A DNA stretch of 64,000 nt from Serinus canaria. Its lineage: Eukaryota > Chordata > Aves > Passeriformes > Fringillidae. The notes beneath the pieces are model-generated. The model worked only from the letters and a program-made list of their open reading frames with translations. It ran no database searches and was not told where the DNA came from. Below, in pieces: positions 1 through 12,709 of this stretch. The position numbers were made by a program, and so were the translations under genes. Numbering within the stretch: the first letter of the stretch is position 1; each line of letters begins with the position of its first letter. Where the stretch lies: assembly GCF_022539315.1 (NCBI RefSeq), contig NC_066326.1, forward strand, positions 9,936,601-10,000,600, in the 5' to 3' direction.

Positions 1-2886
1 GCTGGGCCCTTGTGGATTTATGAGAAAAATGTGGCCCTGCCTTAAGCCTGACTTAATCCACCTGAAGATAAACATATATTTAAGTGTTTTGATGCCACAG
101 CTGGATAAGTTGTCCCAATTTCAGCAACTCTGCATGGCAAAGCACAGTTATACATCTGCCTGAGTCTCATTGACTTCAAACCTCTGTAATTTGGGTTTCT
201 GAGGTGTGTGCAGAGGTACAGCCTTCACAAAATGATCGTGATCTGGTTCCTGATGCTTGCCAGAACTTTGTGTGGTTTTAGAAGGTTTGTAGTCCCTTTG
301 TAGACCCAGTGGTGAAGGAGCAGTGTTAGGACAGGGAAGGAGCTGTCAGCTGGGGAGGTTGTACTCAAGGTAAGGACTAAGCAGAAGGAATGGGAGTAAA
401 GTGATCTTTCTGTAAGGTGACCTGACTTCTGTGACCTGTGGCTAAACATGGTGCAGTGCAGAGATGTGTCTGGGACCACAGGACAACACAGAGGGGAAAT
501 GGGAGTGGAACCGAGATGTCCTAAATCTCCTTTGCCCCAGACAGTGGCACAGACCACATGCCAGCGACACACAGGAGGCAAAGAGTCGTAGGACACGTGA
601 GACATCAGATAAGCAAAGAAGGATAAGGACAGGACATAGGCAAAGTCAGGTTGCACTGATAATGGGTGCTTTTGGAAAGGATGCCAAGGGGAGAGGAACG
701 AGGTCTTGCTTGCTGGTGTGCCACACGTGGGAGTCACCAAGTCTCCCTGGGAAGAGTTCTGCCCCCCTGACCTGTGTTATGTGGGGGCTTTTTACCCTGG
801 TGGTTTTCAGGAGAGCTGCACCCCTGTGGAAGGCAAACCAGCCCGTGGAGCAGGGTGTTGTGAGGGAAGGCAGCAACTCTGGCAACTCCCTGGGGGAGTG
901 CTTGAGTTTAGATCCTGTGATATTTGCAACAGTCTTCTGCTTCCCACCCTCCCTGGGGGTTGTTTTCACTGAAGTCCTTGTGCCAGGAGCCTTCTCCTTG
1001 TCTAAATGGCCACCATACATTTAATCCAAACAACCAGGTGACTCCAGCACAAAGGCAGTGGCAGTAATCCAGTGTTAATGATTACCCTGGGCCCCTTGGG
1101 TTATGTAAGCCTGGATGTGCTGTACTGGGCTGGGACCTGCCCTCCCCGTCTGGGAGAAATACCAAGGACCTGCCAACACACACAGAAAGCTCTTTGGAGC
1201 CAGCTGGGATTTTCCTTTTGACAGCACCTATGAAACCCGTTATTCACTCAGTTCAGCAATTGCCATGCCATGCTTGCTTGTTATTCAGAGACGTTGCTCT
1301 TAAAGAATGAGTTGTGCTAAGCTCCCACTGGCTTCAGCACAAGCCAAAGACTCTGACTGCCGTGGCTTATCCAGGGGAAAAATTTCCCAGCTAAGGCAGG
1401 AACTGCAAATCCCAACAGGTCCTTGGCTTCCCTTGCTCATTCCTGCTGGGACATTTGTGTTTTTGTGGCTTTTAATCTTTTGTTCCATGGGTCTTAGTTT
1501 TGTTCTTGCCTATTTCTTGGGGGGGGGTGTGAGAGGGGTGGGCTGGGTGGGAGTTGTTTGAAGGTGTGTGGCGTGTGAAAAATAGGTAATGAAGAATATT
1601 CAAAGGGTTGAGACACAATGCCTCTTCTGGTTAAATCATCCAGATCATGAGGTTTGCAGCTCCTCAGTGCTCAGTGTTTCACAGTTCTAAGCTTTCATCT
1701 GCTCTGCTAGATCAGTGCAGGTCTTCCTCCAGCTGGAGCAGGAGCACATCCTTCATCTCTTGCCAGGTTCCCTACTATGCTCTCCTTGTCTGGTAGTTTT
1801 GTGGTTAGGCTGGCTCAAAGCACATGTAAGTACTCGATCTCCTAAAGAGATAAGGCTGGAGGAACCTCAGCTCTTGGAGAAGTCTACTGCAGAGAGCTCT
1901 CATCAGCTCACCCATCCTGCCCATGGAGCCTGTGTGCCTTGGCCAGCATCTCACTGAGCCCCAGGCTGCTGTTCAATCACCCTGAAGACAAGAGCAACAT
2001 CTGACAAGGGCTTGGCCACCACGAGAAGAGGGCATCTCTGCCCAAGCACAGCAAGATAAGGTATTAGGTGGAGTGGGAGCGAAATACAGGAGTGACCAGG
2101 GACTGTTGGGAAAGCCAGCTCTCCTCCTGCTCACCCTGGTGTGCATCTGGTAACCCTTGCCCTGCTCATGTTGGATTCAAAAGCATCCTGAAATGGAGAG
2201 AAAATAGAGGTGAATGTGGCCTATGGTTTTCTGTGAGGGAGCTGAGGAAGGAAAACAGAAGCTGGAGCAAGTTGTGGCGTAAGAGGCACTGTTCTGTCTT
2301 TTCCAGTAAAAAGAGAGAGATGGGCTCTTTTTGTAGAAAGGGCTCTGCTGGCAGCCAGCATCAGACCAGCTGCTGTGCACTGCTCTGGGGCAACAGCAGC
2401 TTTACATCAGGAGGTCTAGTGAATAATAATCAGAGGGCTGTGCCTTGGACCCTTGGCAGTCACAAAGAGAAGGGTTTGGGATTGCTCGCTCTCGGTCCCT
2501 CAGGCCCCTTCCTTGTATGATACTGCTTTTCTCCTGAATCTGTAGCTGATTCTTGGAGTGGACTCTAGGGATTCTTAGCACTTTCCAAAGCAGAAATATT
2601 ATTTATCCATATAAACCAGGAACCTCCATAAGCAGCCCAAGGGCATTTAGTAGAAAGATCTACCCAGAAATTGTTTTGCATGTGACTGAGGGCGGAGTCC
2701 AGTAGCCCACAAAAAGAGAAGTAAAAAGAATTACTGTTATGTATCTAAAAAAGATTCTGGCATCTGCTTTTCCTACTGAGTCCAGTGGGCCCCAGCATAA
2801 ACTCGGCTACTTATTCCAACATTTTGGTTGCAAATACAGGAATTGGGCTATTGGGCTGAAAAGCATCCAGACATTTAAAAACTCAC
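1..2886. other. Non-coding stretch, no gene recognised
   Basis: No exon with supporting splice signals, RNA gene or repeat family was recognised here. Open frames up to about 186 codons occur on both strands, but they overlap one another and their translations show no domain or compositional signature. The one structured element is a G-run cluster near 1519-1551, listed separately. If the exon at 2887-3075 is real, this stretch would be its downstream intron or 3' region on the minus strand. Confidence 0.5.
1519..1551 (+). other. G-quadruplex-type G-run cluster
   Basis: The plus strand has a run of nine G (1519-1527), a seven-base spacer, then GGGG-T-GGG-CT-GGG-T-GGG from 1535 to 1551. The last four runs alone satisfy the usual G3+N1-7 quadruplex pattern with very short loops, which are associated with stable folds. 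No promoter, CpG cluster or gene start is visible nearby, so this is a structural prediction only. Confidence 0.6.
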
Positions 2887-3075
2887 CTTCCATAAGGGAG
2901 TGACGTGAGTATTTGAGTTTGGCTGCTGACTGCTGACTTTTTCTGAGAAGTCTATAAACAGCAGCCAGGTAGTCTCTCACTTTTTGTTTCTCTGGTGTGT
3001 GTTGTTTTTCCATGGACAACATGTTCTGGACCTCAGAGAGTTGGCTGGAGCTAGATTCATTCAGATCCCGTGTCC
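2887..3075 (-). CDS. Candidate internal protein-coding exon of an unidentified gene
   Basis: On the minus strand an acceptor (a pyrimidine-rich stretch ending CTGCCACCAG) is followed by 189 nt open in one frame and then a consensus donor, GAAG|GTGAGT. The exon enters and leaves in phase 1, so its length is a multiple of three and skipping it would keep frame. It encodes 62 full codons. A serine/glutamine-rich start (residues 6-16) leads into a charged, probably helical part containing RDYLAAVYRLLRKSQQSAAK. A CTGAC branch-point-like motif lies about 53 nt upstream of the acceptor. The translation reads like real protein: polar and helical, with no low-complexity run. I cannot name the family. 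The initiating and terminating exons are not in view. It could still be a chance open frame with good splice matches. Confidence 0.5.
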
Positions 3076-6000
3076 CTGGTGGCAGATAATGCATCAGGGA
3101 GGGCAAAGGGCTTGGAAATTTGGTTATGTCAGAGCAGTGATCCTGCAGCCAGCGTGGCTGCAATCACACCCGGGCTGTGCTGACGGTGGCAGTGCTGGAG
3201 CAAGCAGCCCCATGGACCCCTGCCCGTGCTGGACCTCAGCTCCCCTCTGCTGGTTCTGGGCTCTGGCTGGGACTCTGTGTCCCCATGGAAGTGGGAAGGG
3301 CCTGTGGGCATCCAGGGACAGGGCTGAGGTGGGAAGCCTCTGGCTCTAATGAGACCTCTGCCTTGGCTGGTGTAGGAACGGCCCCTGGTGTGGGCTCACC
3401 ACTGCTGGAAGGGGCAGATGCTCCTGGGGCAGGTCCCCTTTGGCTGGAAGGGGAGCTCAGGATGATGAACCATCTCAGAAAACCAAGTTAGTTACAGCTG
3501 ACAAGTTTGCTGGTAGACTCTCCCACTTGCTCCTTAGGAATTAATGGCACAACTGGAGGGTGTTCATTTACCTGCCACACAGGACCTTTAGTCCCCTCGC
3601 AGGGTATTGGTATTCCAACAACTGACAAATAAACACACATTAGTAAGGCATTGGGTGGATTTTGTTTGGTACTGGAGCTCCAATTGCCCTTCTCCAGCAT
3701 GGCCCTGCCTGGGCTCCTGAGGACTAACTCCAGTGTCCCTGGCAGTGCCTGGTAGATAAAACAGGATTGAGATCAGTAATAGCCTTGAAAGTTTAATGTG
3801 AATCAGTCTCTGTCATGCCTAAAGGAGAGAGTACCAAATTAGATTGGTCCTGATGACTTCATGCAAGTTGCCTGATACCCTGTGACAGATCCCTGGTGGG
3901 TGGAGGACCATGAATCCAGGAAGAGCTGGAGCTACCTCCCTAGCTTTGCTTCTGCATTTTCATGCCCATCTCATTGAATCAAATTTGCTGTTCTAAATTA
4001 ATAATGGTATTTGGCAGCTCTCTAGCATCTTCCAGCTGAGGAGCTGAACACACTTCCCAGTGGGAAATTAAGCCTTTCCTGCCCCTTGAACAGTTGTCAC
4101 CTTCACTGTGCAAAGTCAGAAAAAGGATTTAAATGATTTGACCAATAGTCCTTGGGGAGCTTGTGTCAGAGCTGTTGGGGAAGTCCAAATTGGAGCCATC
4201 TACACACTGATGTATAGATGCACCTGGGGAGAAGTGGGGATGCTTTCTAGCCCTCTGGATAGGCTTAAGACTTGCATGAGGTGAAAAGTAAGGCATAAGA
4301 AACATGTTCATTTTGCTGATGTAGCAGGAGTGATGTTGGTGCATGTGTGGCCCTTGCAGCTTCTGCAGGGCGTGGGGAGCAGAAGGGGAGCAACTTGGCT
4401 GTATCTGCTTGTGACTTTTCAGTCATTGCAATGGCCCTCAGTGACCTCTGCAAGATGGGTCATGTTCTTCATCTTCTGTGGAAACTTGTTGGCTCCCACA
4501 GCAAGAAATTCAGCTCAGGTTTTTTCCTTGCCTTTATCACCCCATGAAGCACTTCCATGATGCGAAGCTGTCACCCTCGTGGTGTGACCAAGAGGAGGCT
4601 GATTAGCACCCTCAGAGGTTTCCTTGCACTAAAATTCATCCTGCACCTTCTACCACCTTCCTAAACATCTACCTACAATCTTTCCTCCTTAACTTTGACA
4701 CTTTCAGCTTACTGTTCTCAAACACATTTGTTCTGAAGAAAATCACCTGCTGATGCACGAGCTGTTATCTATTAACCCAAACATTTTATTGCATAAGAGT
4801 GCATTTAGAGTGCATAAGATAGTACAGAAGAACTACTCCAATGTAATCTGTGTTGTTTATCCTGCTCTTTTATTCAACTTCTGGAACTAGATGATTTGTG
4901 TGGGAATTAATAAACTATACTCTGTGTTGTGATAAATTCTAATTATTGCTTTCCAGGCAGTTTGTTTGATCAACAAATAACCAGTCACTAGCTAGAGTGA
5001 TATGCTGTTGGCAGAGAGAGGTTTCCACCTTGTAGTGACTAAGGAGGTGTTTGTAACCCACAGGGAAGCCCTGCAAGTAGGGGCTCTGCAGTACATTTGC
5101 AAAGCTAATAGCCTGAGTCAGCTGGCAGTCTAACAGGATGCACAGGACTTATAAAGCACATTTGGGGCTGCTGAGAAAAGAAATAAATTCTTTCTCATTA
5201 GAAAAAAAATCAAAGTGTTCACCAAAAGAGCAAGGGAGGCAGGAGAGACAGCAGGACAGGTAATGTGGTGGCAGGCAGTGACTGGGGATGCTGGCTGTGC
5301 TGCTTTGTTGGTCCCTCACTGGCAATGTGACACCCACACCTGCCCGTGTTGGGTGGTTTGAGGTGGTGCTCCCTCTTCCTCATTTTATTTCCACTGAGGC
5401 TCCCCTTGTGAAATGAAGAAGTTGTGATTTTGTCAGAAGGGTTCCATGACTGAGCTAATGTTAAAGACAAATGAAGTTTCTGGTGCAAAGCAGGGCAGCC
5501 AGCTGGGGGGGTTTGTTTAAGTGAAGTGCTGTTGGGGACTTGTGGCCACACAACTGTGCAGAGACAATGAGGAGTGGAATCTTCTCTAAGCTTGTCCTTG
5601 AAGGCTCCTCATGAAGCCATAGCTAAGACTACATTAGCAAAGAGAAAAACTCTGGAGAGAGAAGATATTTAAATATTCAAGGTGATATTCCTGGTCATTC
5701 CTAAGCTCAGTCATTCTTTGCCATGCATTGCTGGGGCAATGCAGACACATTTGCTCCCCTAATTTTTTATATGGGCACAAGGACTAAGGTGGGCCTCCTT
5801 GCTAAAGGTGGAACAGCAACTTTGATGTCTTGCCTCATGTTTAATGTGGGACCCTGACAAGCTGCAGCACATGGATTTGGAGCCTCTCCTGTTCAGGCTC
5901 TGGCTGCAGAGAGCCAGACAAAGAGAGCTCTGACCCAGGAGAGGTCTCATCTCTGTCAGTGCAGGCAAAAGCCTCACTGAATTTGTCAGAGCCATGGCTT

Positions 6001-7860
6001 CATGCTCAGTTTGCCCTGAGGCAGCCCTCCCTGCCCAGGGCTAAGGACTCTGCTTGCTGGGCTGATCTGGAGGGAGCTGGGAGCTCACCTGGGCCTGGGT
6101 TTAACCAGAGAGCTCGGCTGAGGAGCTCAGGTGAGGGGTGGGATGGTGATGGGGTGCTCAGGGCTGCCTAGGGAGGGAGTTTGGGTGTAGTCACCTTCCG
6201 GGAGTGATGAAGGAGGGAGACTGCAGCAAGGAGGAACTGGCCTGTGTGGTGAAAGGCTTTGAGGAATGAACCTTCAGCAGGTACTGTGCAGGGAGGGCTG
6301 AGATCGACATGGTTGGACCTTTTGGGTTTCTTTGAGAAAATGGGCTCCATTCAGATGTGGAAGGGGCTTGAGGCTGGTGGATAAAGCCTGTTTGCTGGTG
6401 TTTGAGCCCAGGCAGTGGTGAATTGTGCTTGGCTGGCAGGAAGTCATGGTGCTCCCTCAGTGAGGTGTTTGAGCTTGGTCCTGTTTGTGTTTGGCTCTGC
6501 CCAAGGGTGTAGGAGAGGGCTCTGGCTCAGCTCAGGTGGCTGAACCTAGGCTGTGCCAAAAGTCATGACTCAGGGGATCATGCTCCTTTCTGGACCTGTT
6601 CTCACTTTTCTTTCCCTGGCACAGAAGAGGGCTTCCTCCTTCTCCAGTGTATTTTCTTCTTCTCTGGATTAAAGAGGCTGTGCTCTGAACCACAATTCAA
6701 GCACACAGGCTGTTTTTTGTGAGGCAAGGAGGAGCAAACACAGTTTTGCCTCTGAGCTAGAGAGTTTCCTAGTACAGGGCACGGTCCAGATTTTTCCACG
6801 TGTGGGCTTGAGCCCAGACATCACCCTGACAACATGTGAGAACATAAATACAAACAAAAATAATTTCCAGATGAGGGATGTATGCAATGTTTTCTTTTAC
6901 TGGCATTTATGCTTGCTTATTTGGCTGGATTTGACAAGCAACTCTGCTTGTTGCAACAGGGCAGCAGGAGGATGCTCAAAACTGTGAAAGTGCCTCTTCA
7001 GCTCTGTCTGCATCCCCAGAGGGATCCAAAACCCAGACACCTTGGGGAGGCTCTGTGCAATTTTCAGAGGGAGGAACCAGAGGGTCCAGGAACCAGCAAG
7101 AATGGTCTTGTCAAAGCAAAACTTTTGGGGGACCCTGATTGACCCATAACCATTCAGGAGCTCTTGCATCTCCTCAGTGCTTCTTGTCTGGCTGTGCTGT
7201 GTTAGGCCCCCTCCTTGTGGTGTGTCCTCATGGATCTGGGGAGGATTCCATCCTCAGGAGGTGCAGGCAGTACCCCAGGAAAGGAGGTTTTGCATTTTAT
7301 CTTCTTCCCTTTGTGAATAACACAAGTGGGTTTTTCAAGGGGGGTTTTACTGCTGGGAGATTCCCTGAGCAGCCAGGACTCAGAGGGATAAGGATTTTTT
7401 TTGGGTTGAATGCCCAGCATCCTCAAGATTTTTTATGGGGGAAGAAGGGGAGAGATACCAGGGGCTGTAGCCCCTTGTTTTACTGGCACCAACTTCTCCT
7501 TCCCTTCTGCTTTGGGTGGCTTTCTCATGGGCTGCCTGGTCTGCTTCTGATGACCCTGAAGCTGGGGCGATGAAAGCCAAATGTAAACTCCTTTTTACAG
7601 CAGAAGATGAAACCATGACCTCTCTCATGTGTGTGTATATTCCTATAGATAGCACAGAAAGTTGCTGCTCTAAGCAATGCAATCAGGATGCCCAGACATG
7701 GTGTTCCCCCCTCTTTGAGGGGGTCCTGGTATACCTAGGCACTGAATTTCTTTCCAGCTTATCCCCAGAGAACCATTAGGAAAGACAATAATGACAACAA
7801 CATTAAAATTGGTGAGTGAAAAGCAGGGCTGATTTGTGCTGGCTGCCCTTATAGCTATGT
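3076..7860. other. Non-coding single-copy stretch
   Basis: No gene, RNA gene or interspersed repeat was recognised. All open frames are short (120 codons or fewer), mutually overlapping and compositionally random. If the exon at 2887-3075 is genuine, this is most simply its upstream intron. A GTGAGT sits at about 7812 on the plus strand but has no convincing upstream acceptor or open frame. Confidence 0.45.
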
Positions 7861-7914
7861 CTTCTTTTTTTATTTTTTTTCCTTTCTCTTTTTTTTTTTT
7901 CTTTTCTCTCTCTT
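7861..7914 (+). repeat. Polypyrimidine (C/T) low-complexity tract
   Basis: Of 54 bases, all but one (an A near 7872) are C or T, including two T-runs of 8-12. This is simple low-complexity sequence. It could be a decayed retroelement A-tail read from the other strand, but no element body was recognised next to it. Confidence 0.85.
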
Positions 7915-10900
7915 GAAAAATCAGTCTTGAATGTAGCTTCAATATATTACAATAGTCAGCCATTGATGTTGCTGCTTTGAGGCTGTACAGCTACCAAGTC
8001 TAAAAATAACTAAATAAATCACTCAAATGAGGCAGTAAGCAAATAGATTTGCCCACCTGTTTATTAATAAACACATGCACACGAACCTATATTTCTATAT
8101 TAGAACATGGCTCTGCATCTCCTCTGGGTATAAAAAGAAAAACACCTGGCAAAGAGCGAGGGCAAGTACAAAGTTTCCACAGTAAACATATTTGTGTTTG
8201 CTGAGCAAGTGTTGCCTTAGGAAGGCAGCGAGGGCAGCAGCTCCTGCTGGCTTGCAGAGCCTCAGATTACCAAGCTCAGGGAGAGAGATGAGTCCCTGAC
8301 AGCTGCAGATGTGCAGGCTGCAGTGGGGTCACACAGGGGAGCTGTGAGAGAGAGAGATGGGACAGGCAAGAAATCCTCCCCAGCCTCTCTCCATGCTGAC
8401 TGTACCTCTGTAAAGTCCAACTGCATTTCCTCCTTGGAGTGTGCAGCTTGGAGAAAGCAGCCAGGAGATACCACCACCAAAGCTCACCTCTGCTGTAGTG
8501 CTTTGTTTTGTGGAGGATTTTTAAATTGTTATTTTATTTGTTTGTTTTTGGGGGCTCACTGTTGGGGGGGCTGTTCCTTGGGAAGGCTCAGAGCATGCCT
8601 TACCCTTGCAGAAATATCTCTGCTGACTTGCAGAGCACTCCTTTCACAGCATCAGTTGAAGCTGATTCAAGCAAACCTCCCCTGGTTGGTTTCATGGTCA
8701 TTTGTGTCAAGGCTGAATGTAGGGGTCAAGGATGAAGGAGACACAGGAGGAAGCTGGGGGAGGAGTGTGCCCAAGGCATGCCAGGCCCTGGCAGAGGGTG
8801 TCTGGAAAGGGAAGATCAGGGTCTCATGATGACAAGTGTCATTCCTGTGCTGTGAGGTCAGGGTGGCTGAAAAAACTCCAAGTAGATGAATTTATCACCA
8901 TGGCTCCTGTTCTTCCTTCCCATTCCTGTTTGCAAGTTGTGGTGTGCCACCCTGGCAGCCACACTGCTATTTCTGCTCCATCACAGGGTCAGCTGAAACA
9001 TGCTGAACAAGGGGCAATAGGATAACAAAAACACTGAAGCAAGGTACTCTCTAACTGGGACACGTTGAGATGTGTGGGTGGGTGTCTCAGGTCTTTCCAC
9101 ACTGCTTTCTAGCTCTGCAAGAGACCCAACAGTTTAATTAGGGATGATGCCTCTTTGGAATTAAATAGAGAGTCTTGCATTGGATTAAGACCTAGCCTCC
9201 CACCCCACTGCCTCCAGCTGTCCTGGTGCAAAGGCAATGTCAGGTTCAGGCCTGAAAATGGAGCCCAGGACAGGCAGTTCCACCCGGGCTGGGCTTCTTC
9301 AACATATTTATAAAGCTTTTGGTCCTCCCACTCCATCAGCAGTGGCAGTAAGATTGTGAAGCTGTTGGGTAACATAATCAGTTTCACAGCTTTACTTAAA
9401 GGGTGATTTTGCTGACCATTAATGTGCAAACCTGAATGTTGGATTTATTTGTGTGGACTTCACTCTGGATTTGACACCTAGGGGAAAGGGGATCAAAAGT
9501 ATAAGAAAGTGCTGTGATTCAGTGATGTGTATGTCACTGCACTTGGTTGCATTACCTGCATTTTTCTGCCTGTGATCGGCTGCTGTTCAATCAGAATCAC
9601 AAAATAATGTTTAATTAGGTCACAAATGGCAGTGGACTGTCATTTCTTCTGTGTATTGAAAGCCTTGAATAGCCTGGAGAAATCCCATGAGGTAGGCTTG
9701 CCATGCCCTATCTGTCCTGAGAAACTGCCTTTACCTTGGGACAGGGCAGGCTTGAACATTTCTGTCCAGATAATTCCTGGTTGTGTGTAAATGATTTGTG
9801 TCAGCAGCTGCTACCTGCAATGAGATCTCCCAAAAAGAAACTGCAGGCAGAGGAATACACCCAGGGCTGGCAGAACCCTTCTTTGACCCAGACCCAGACC
9901 CTAGGACTGCTAGTAGGAATTAGAGAGGCGTTTTTTCCGCCTAGTATTTTCATTAAAAGTTATGTTCACTTGGGATGGTGTTGTCAGAGCCATGTGGGAC
10001 CTGGTCTGGCCATGAAGCCACAAGAAGCCACAGCAAGCAATGGCCTGCTGAGGTCCTTTGGTGTCTGTGAGCTGAAGAAAGTGTGTATGTTCCTGGAGCA
10101 GGAGCTGGCCAAGGGAGGGCCATTTTTGATGTGTTCTTGCTCTGCTGGTGGACAAGCCTGAAGCAACCCCAGTTAATAGGGTCCCTCCAGGCTGTCCACA
10201 GATGCTATTTCATTGAAGAAAACCAGCAGCTAGCACTGAAAGCTGGGCAGAGAGTGGACTGCCAAGCACTTGAAACAGCAGTGAGGGAGGCTAGACATGT
10301 TTAAGCAATAGTAGGGGATGGGTCATGTAATTTTGCCACAGCAATCTATTTCCATTTGGTTCTGCCTGCTGGGCCCAAGGCAAAGCATAACTTGCCCCTG
10401 GAACGGTTGTCCAAAGCACAGAATCGAGTGAAGCCAGAAAAGGCTCCTTTTCTTCAGCTCTTAAAACAAAATAATGTATAATGTATAAACTGTGGAAATC
10501 ATTTAAGTGACAAGTGACTGTCAGAAACAAAAGATCAGAGGAAAGAGGTCTCTACCTAAGCATGTTGTTGCATGATTTCTGGTAGGAAGCAGCTTTCAGA
10601 GCCTGCCCCACTGAGGAACTGGACATTATTTTGGGACATGTATGAAAATTTTGGTCATCTCATGGTTCTACATTTATTTTTGAAGTAGGTCCATGAGGCA
10701 GCTGCTAATACAAGTGAGATGCATGTTTTTAAACAAATAAGAGAATTTAGGTTAAATATTAACTTTTGGTCATTTCAACTCTGATAGCTTTGGCCTTCAG
10801 GCTGATCATTTAATGAGCTCCTTTCTGTTGCTACAGCAACTGCAGCCCTGGCAGACCTTGATGTTCAAGTCAGAAAAAAAAAAAATTAAAGCTTGTTCTG

Positions 10901-12683
10901 AAATTTGCTTAGGCTTCTATTGATAAGTGTCTGTGCTCAGAGTCAATTGTTCAGACAAACAAGGCTTGGAAATGTACCACAGGGTTTAATGCAATCCTTG
11001 CACAACCCCATTCCAAGCCACGGGCTCTTGTGCGCTGTTAAAAAAAAAAAACAACACAACAAACCAACAAACCTTAAATTTTCTGCCCTCTTCTGACATG
11101 CACTGAGCCATTCAGTGATGTTGTTTGAAGAGAGCAAACAGGCTGGTTTGTTCTTGCAGAGTTACCTTGGTCCACTCTGTAGCTGTGCCCTCGTGTGCAG
11201 TGTCTGAGGTGTGGCACAGGCTGGCTCTGAAGGACAGAGCTCCTCTGGGCTCCCCTTCAGCACGTGCTGAGCATGGCACACAGCTCCATGCCAGACCTCA
11301 GCTGCTTCTTTTCCATCCCTTTCACATGCAGCTTCTGGCTAGAAGGTCTTTTCTTCTTGGACCTCTCCCAGACTTAAAATATTCCAATTTCCCCCGAATG
11401 CTGGGTCCATTTTACAAACTCTTTTTGTGATGATTTCTAAGCAGGTGTAAATCAATATCACCTTCTTGCATTCACAGCAGGTATGCCACTTAACACCAAA
11501 TGAGGTTTTGGCCACTTGTTTTTGCAGTAATGGAAACCTCCTCAGTTCTGTTTACTTCTCTGAATGTTTGTCTCAACAGTGTTGTTTGAATTGTCTGATT
11601 TTCAAGGTATTTTTTCTTTGGGCAATTGCTTCCCCATCCCTGATATAGGCAGAGGTCTAGAATGAGACTGTGAGCACTTACACACATTTTTCTTTCAGGG
11701 TAGAATGTTCCCACTCTTTCTTAGAGAGGTATGGATATTTTAATGAAATGTGGAGCTGCAAATGTTCAGCTGAGTGCTCATTGAAGCTCATGGAAGAGCT
11801 GCTGTTGTCTTTAGTGTGCAGCCCCGAGGGCATCCTGTTTGAGTCATGTTTCACAATCCCTTTCAAATGTAAAGCTTTATGGCCCAATTTAAAGTACAGC
11901 TGGGAGGAAACACTTTTTCCTATCCTGAAGAACACTTGAAACCTTAAAAAAAGAGTCCTGCTCCGTGCTGAGACGGACTGACAGCTCCCAAACTGGAGAG
12001 GAGAAGCAGCCCATTATAACTAGTTAAAACCCCAGTAATCTGGACTCTCCTGGAGGGGCTGAGAGGTGTTTAAATCCACAGCCTGAACCCGACCCAGCCT
12101 GCTGCCTCAGGGTGGATGGCCTGGCCAAGAGCACTTTGCTACTTCATGTTTTCTCTTCCAGCTCTGGTTCTGAAAAGTACATTGTGGACCTGAGATAACA
12201 GCAGCGTTTTCACTGAGCTGTCACTGTGAAAGCTATTCCCAGGAACTGTTTCAATTTTAGCAAGTCTGCATTTTCTGTCAAAATAACATTTTGTCAAAAC
12301 CCTCCAGACTGTTTCTCATCCAAAGCCTGCTGAAGTCAATGAAAAACATACTTCTTCAAGAGAATTTAATTACTATTAAGAGTACCACAGCAAAAACATA
12401 ACCACTTTAGAAATTTGCTCTCTTGATGGAGATTTATATTGATATTTTTTTGCTTTTCTGGACTACTGAAAATTAGGAATGGGCCTACCAGATAATGATA
12501 TGGACTTCCCCTTTGAAAAATGGAAAAATAGGGTATGAGACCAATCCATCCATGCCTGATAGAAAACATGTGTTTCTTTGATTGCTGCAGCAGTCTAGCA
12601 AGGGACAGGCTGTCATAATGGACAGGCATGACCACAAAGCAATACCCTGGTCAGATATGTGTTAATAAAAATTCACTCCCATA
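7915..12683. other. Non-coding single-copy stretch
   Basis: No exon or interspersed repeat was recognised. The stretch holds the palindromic forkhead-like site at 8058-8073 and an AT-rich block around 9590-9660 with a TTTAATTAGG homeodomain-type core. Short A-runs occur at about 10874-10885 and 11041-11052. The remainder is ordinary single-copy sequence. Confidence 0.45.
8058..8073. promoter_or_regulatory. Perfect 16-bp palindrome with two forkhead-type half sites
   Basis: TGTTTATTAATAAACA equals its own reverse complement. Each arm carries TGTTTA or TAAACA, the core bound by forkhead (FOX) factors, and the centre TTAATAA/TTATTAA is homeodomain-like. A CACCTG E-box directly abuts and overlaps its left edge (8054-8059). 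The match is visible in the sequence. That it is bound or acts as an enhancer is inference; perfect 16-bp palindromes also arise by chance in AT-rich DNA. Confidence 0.3.
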
Positions 12684-12709
12684 CTTTTTTTTTTTTTTCT
12701 TTTTTTTTT
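12684..12709 (+). repeat. Poly-T tract
   Basis: Two T-runs of 14 and 9 bases are separated by a single C. A second T-run of about 15 lies at about 12841-12854. This is simple low complexity with no adjoining element recognised. Confidence 0.85.
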
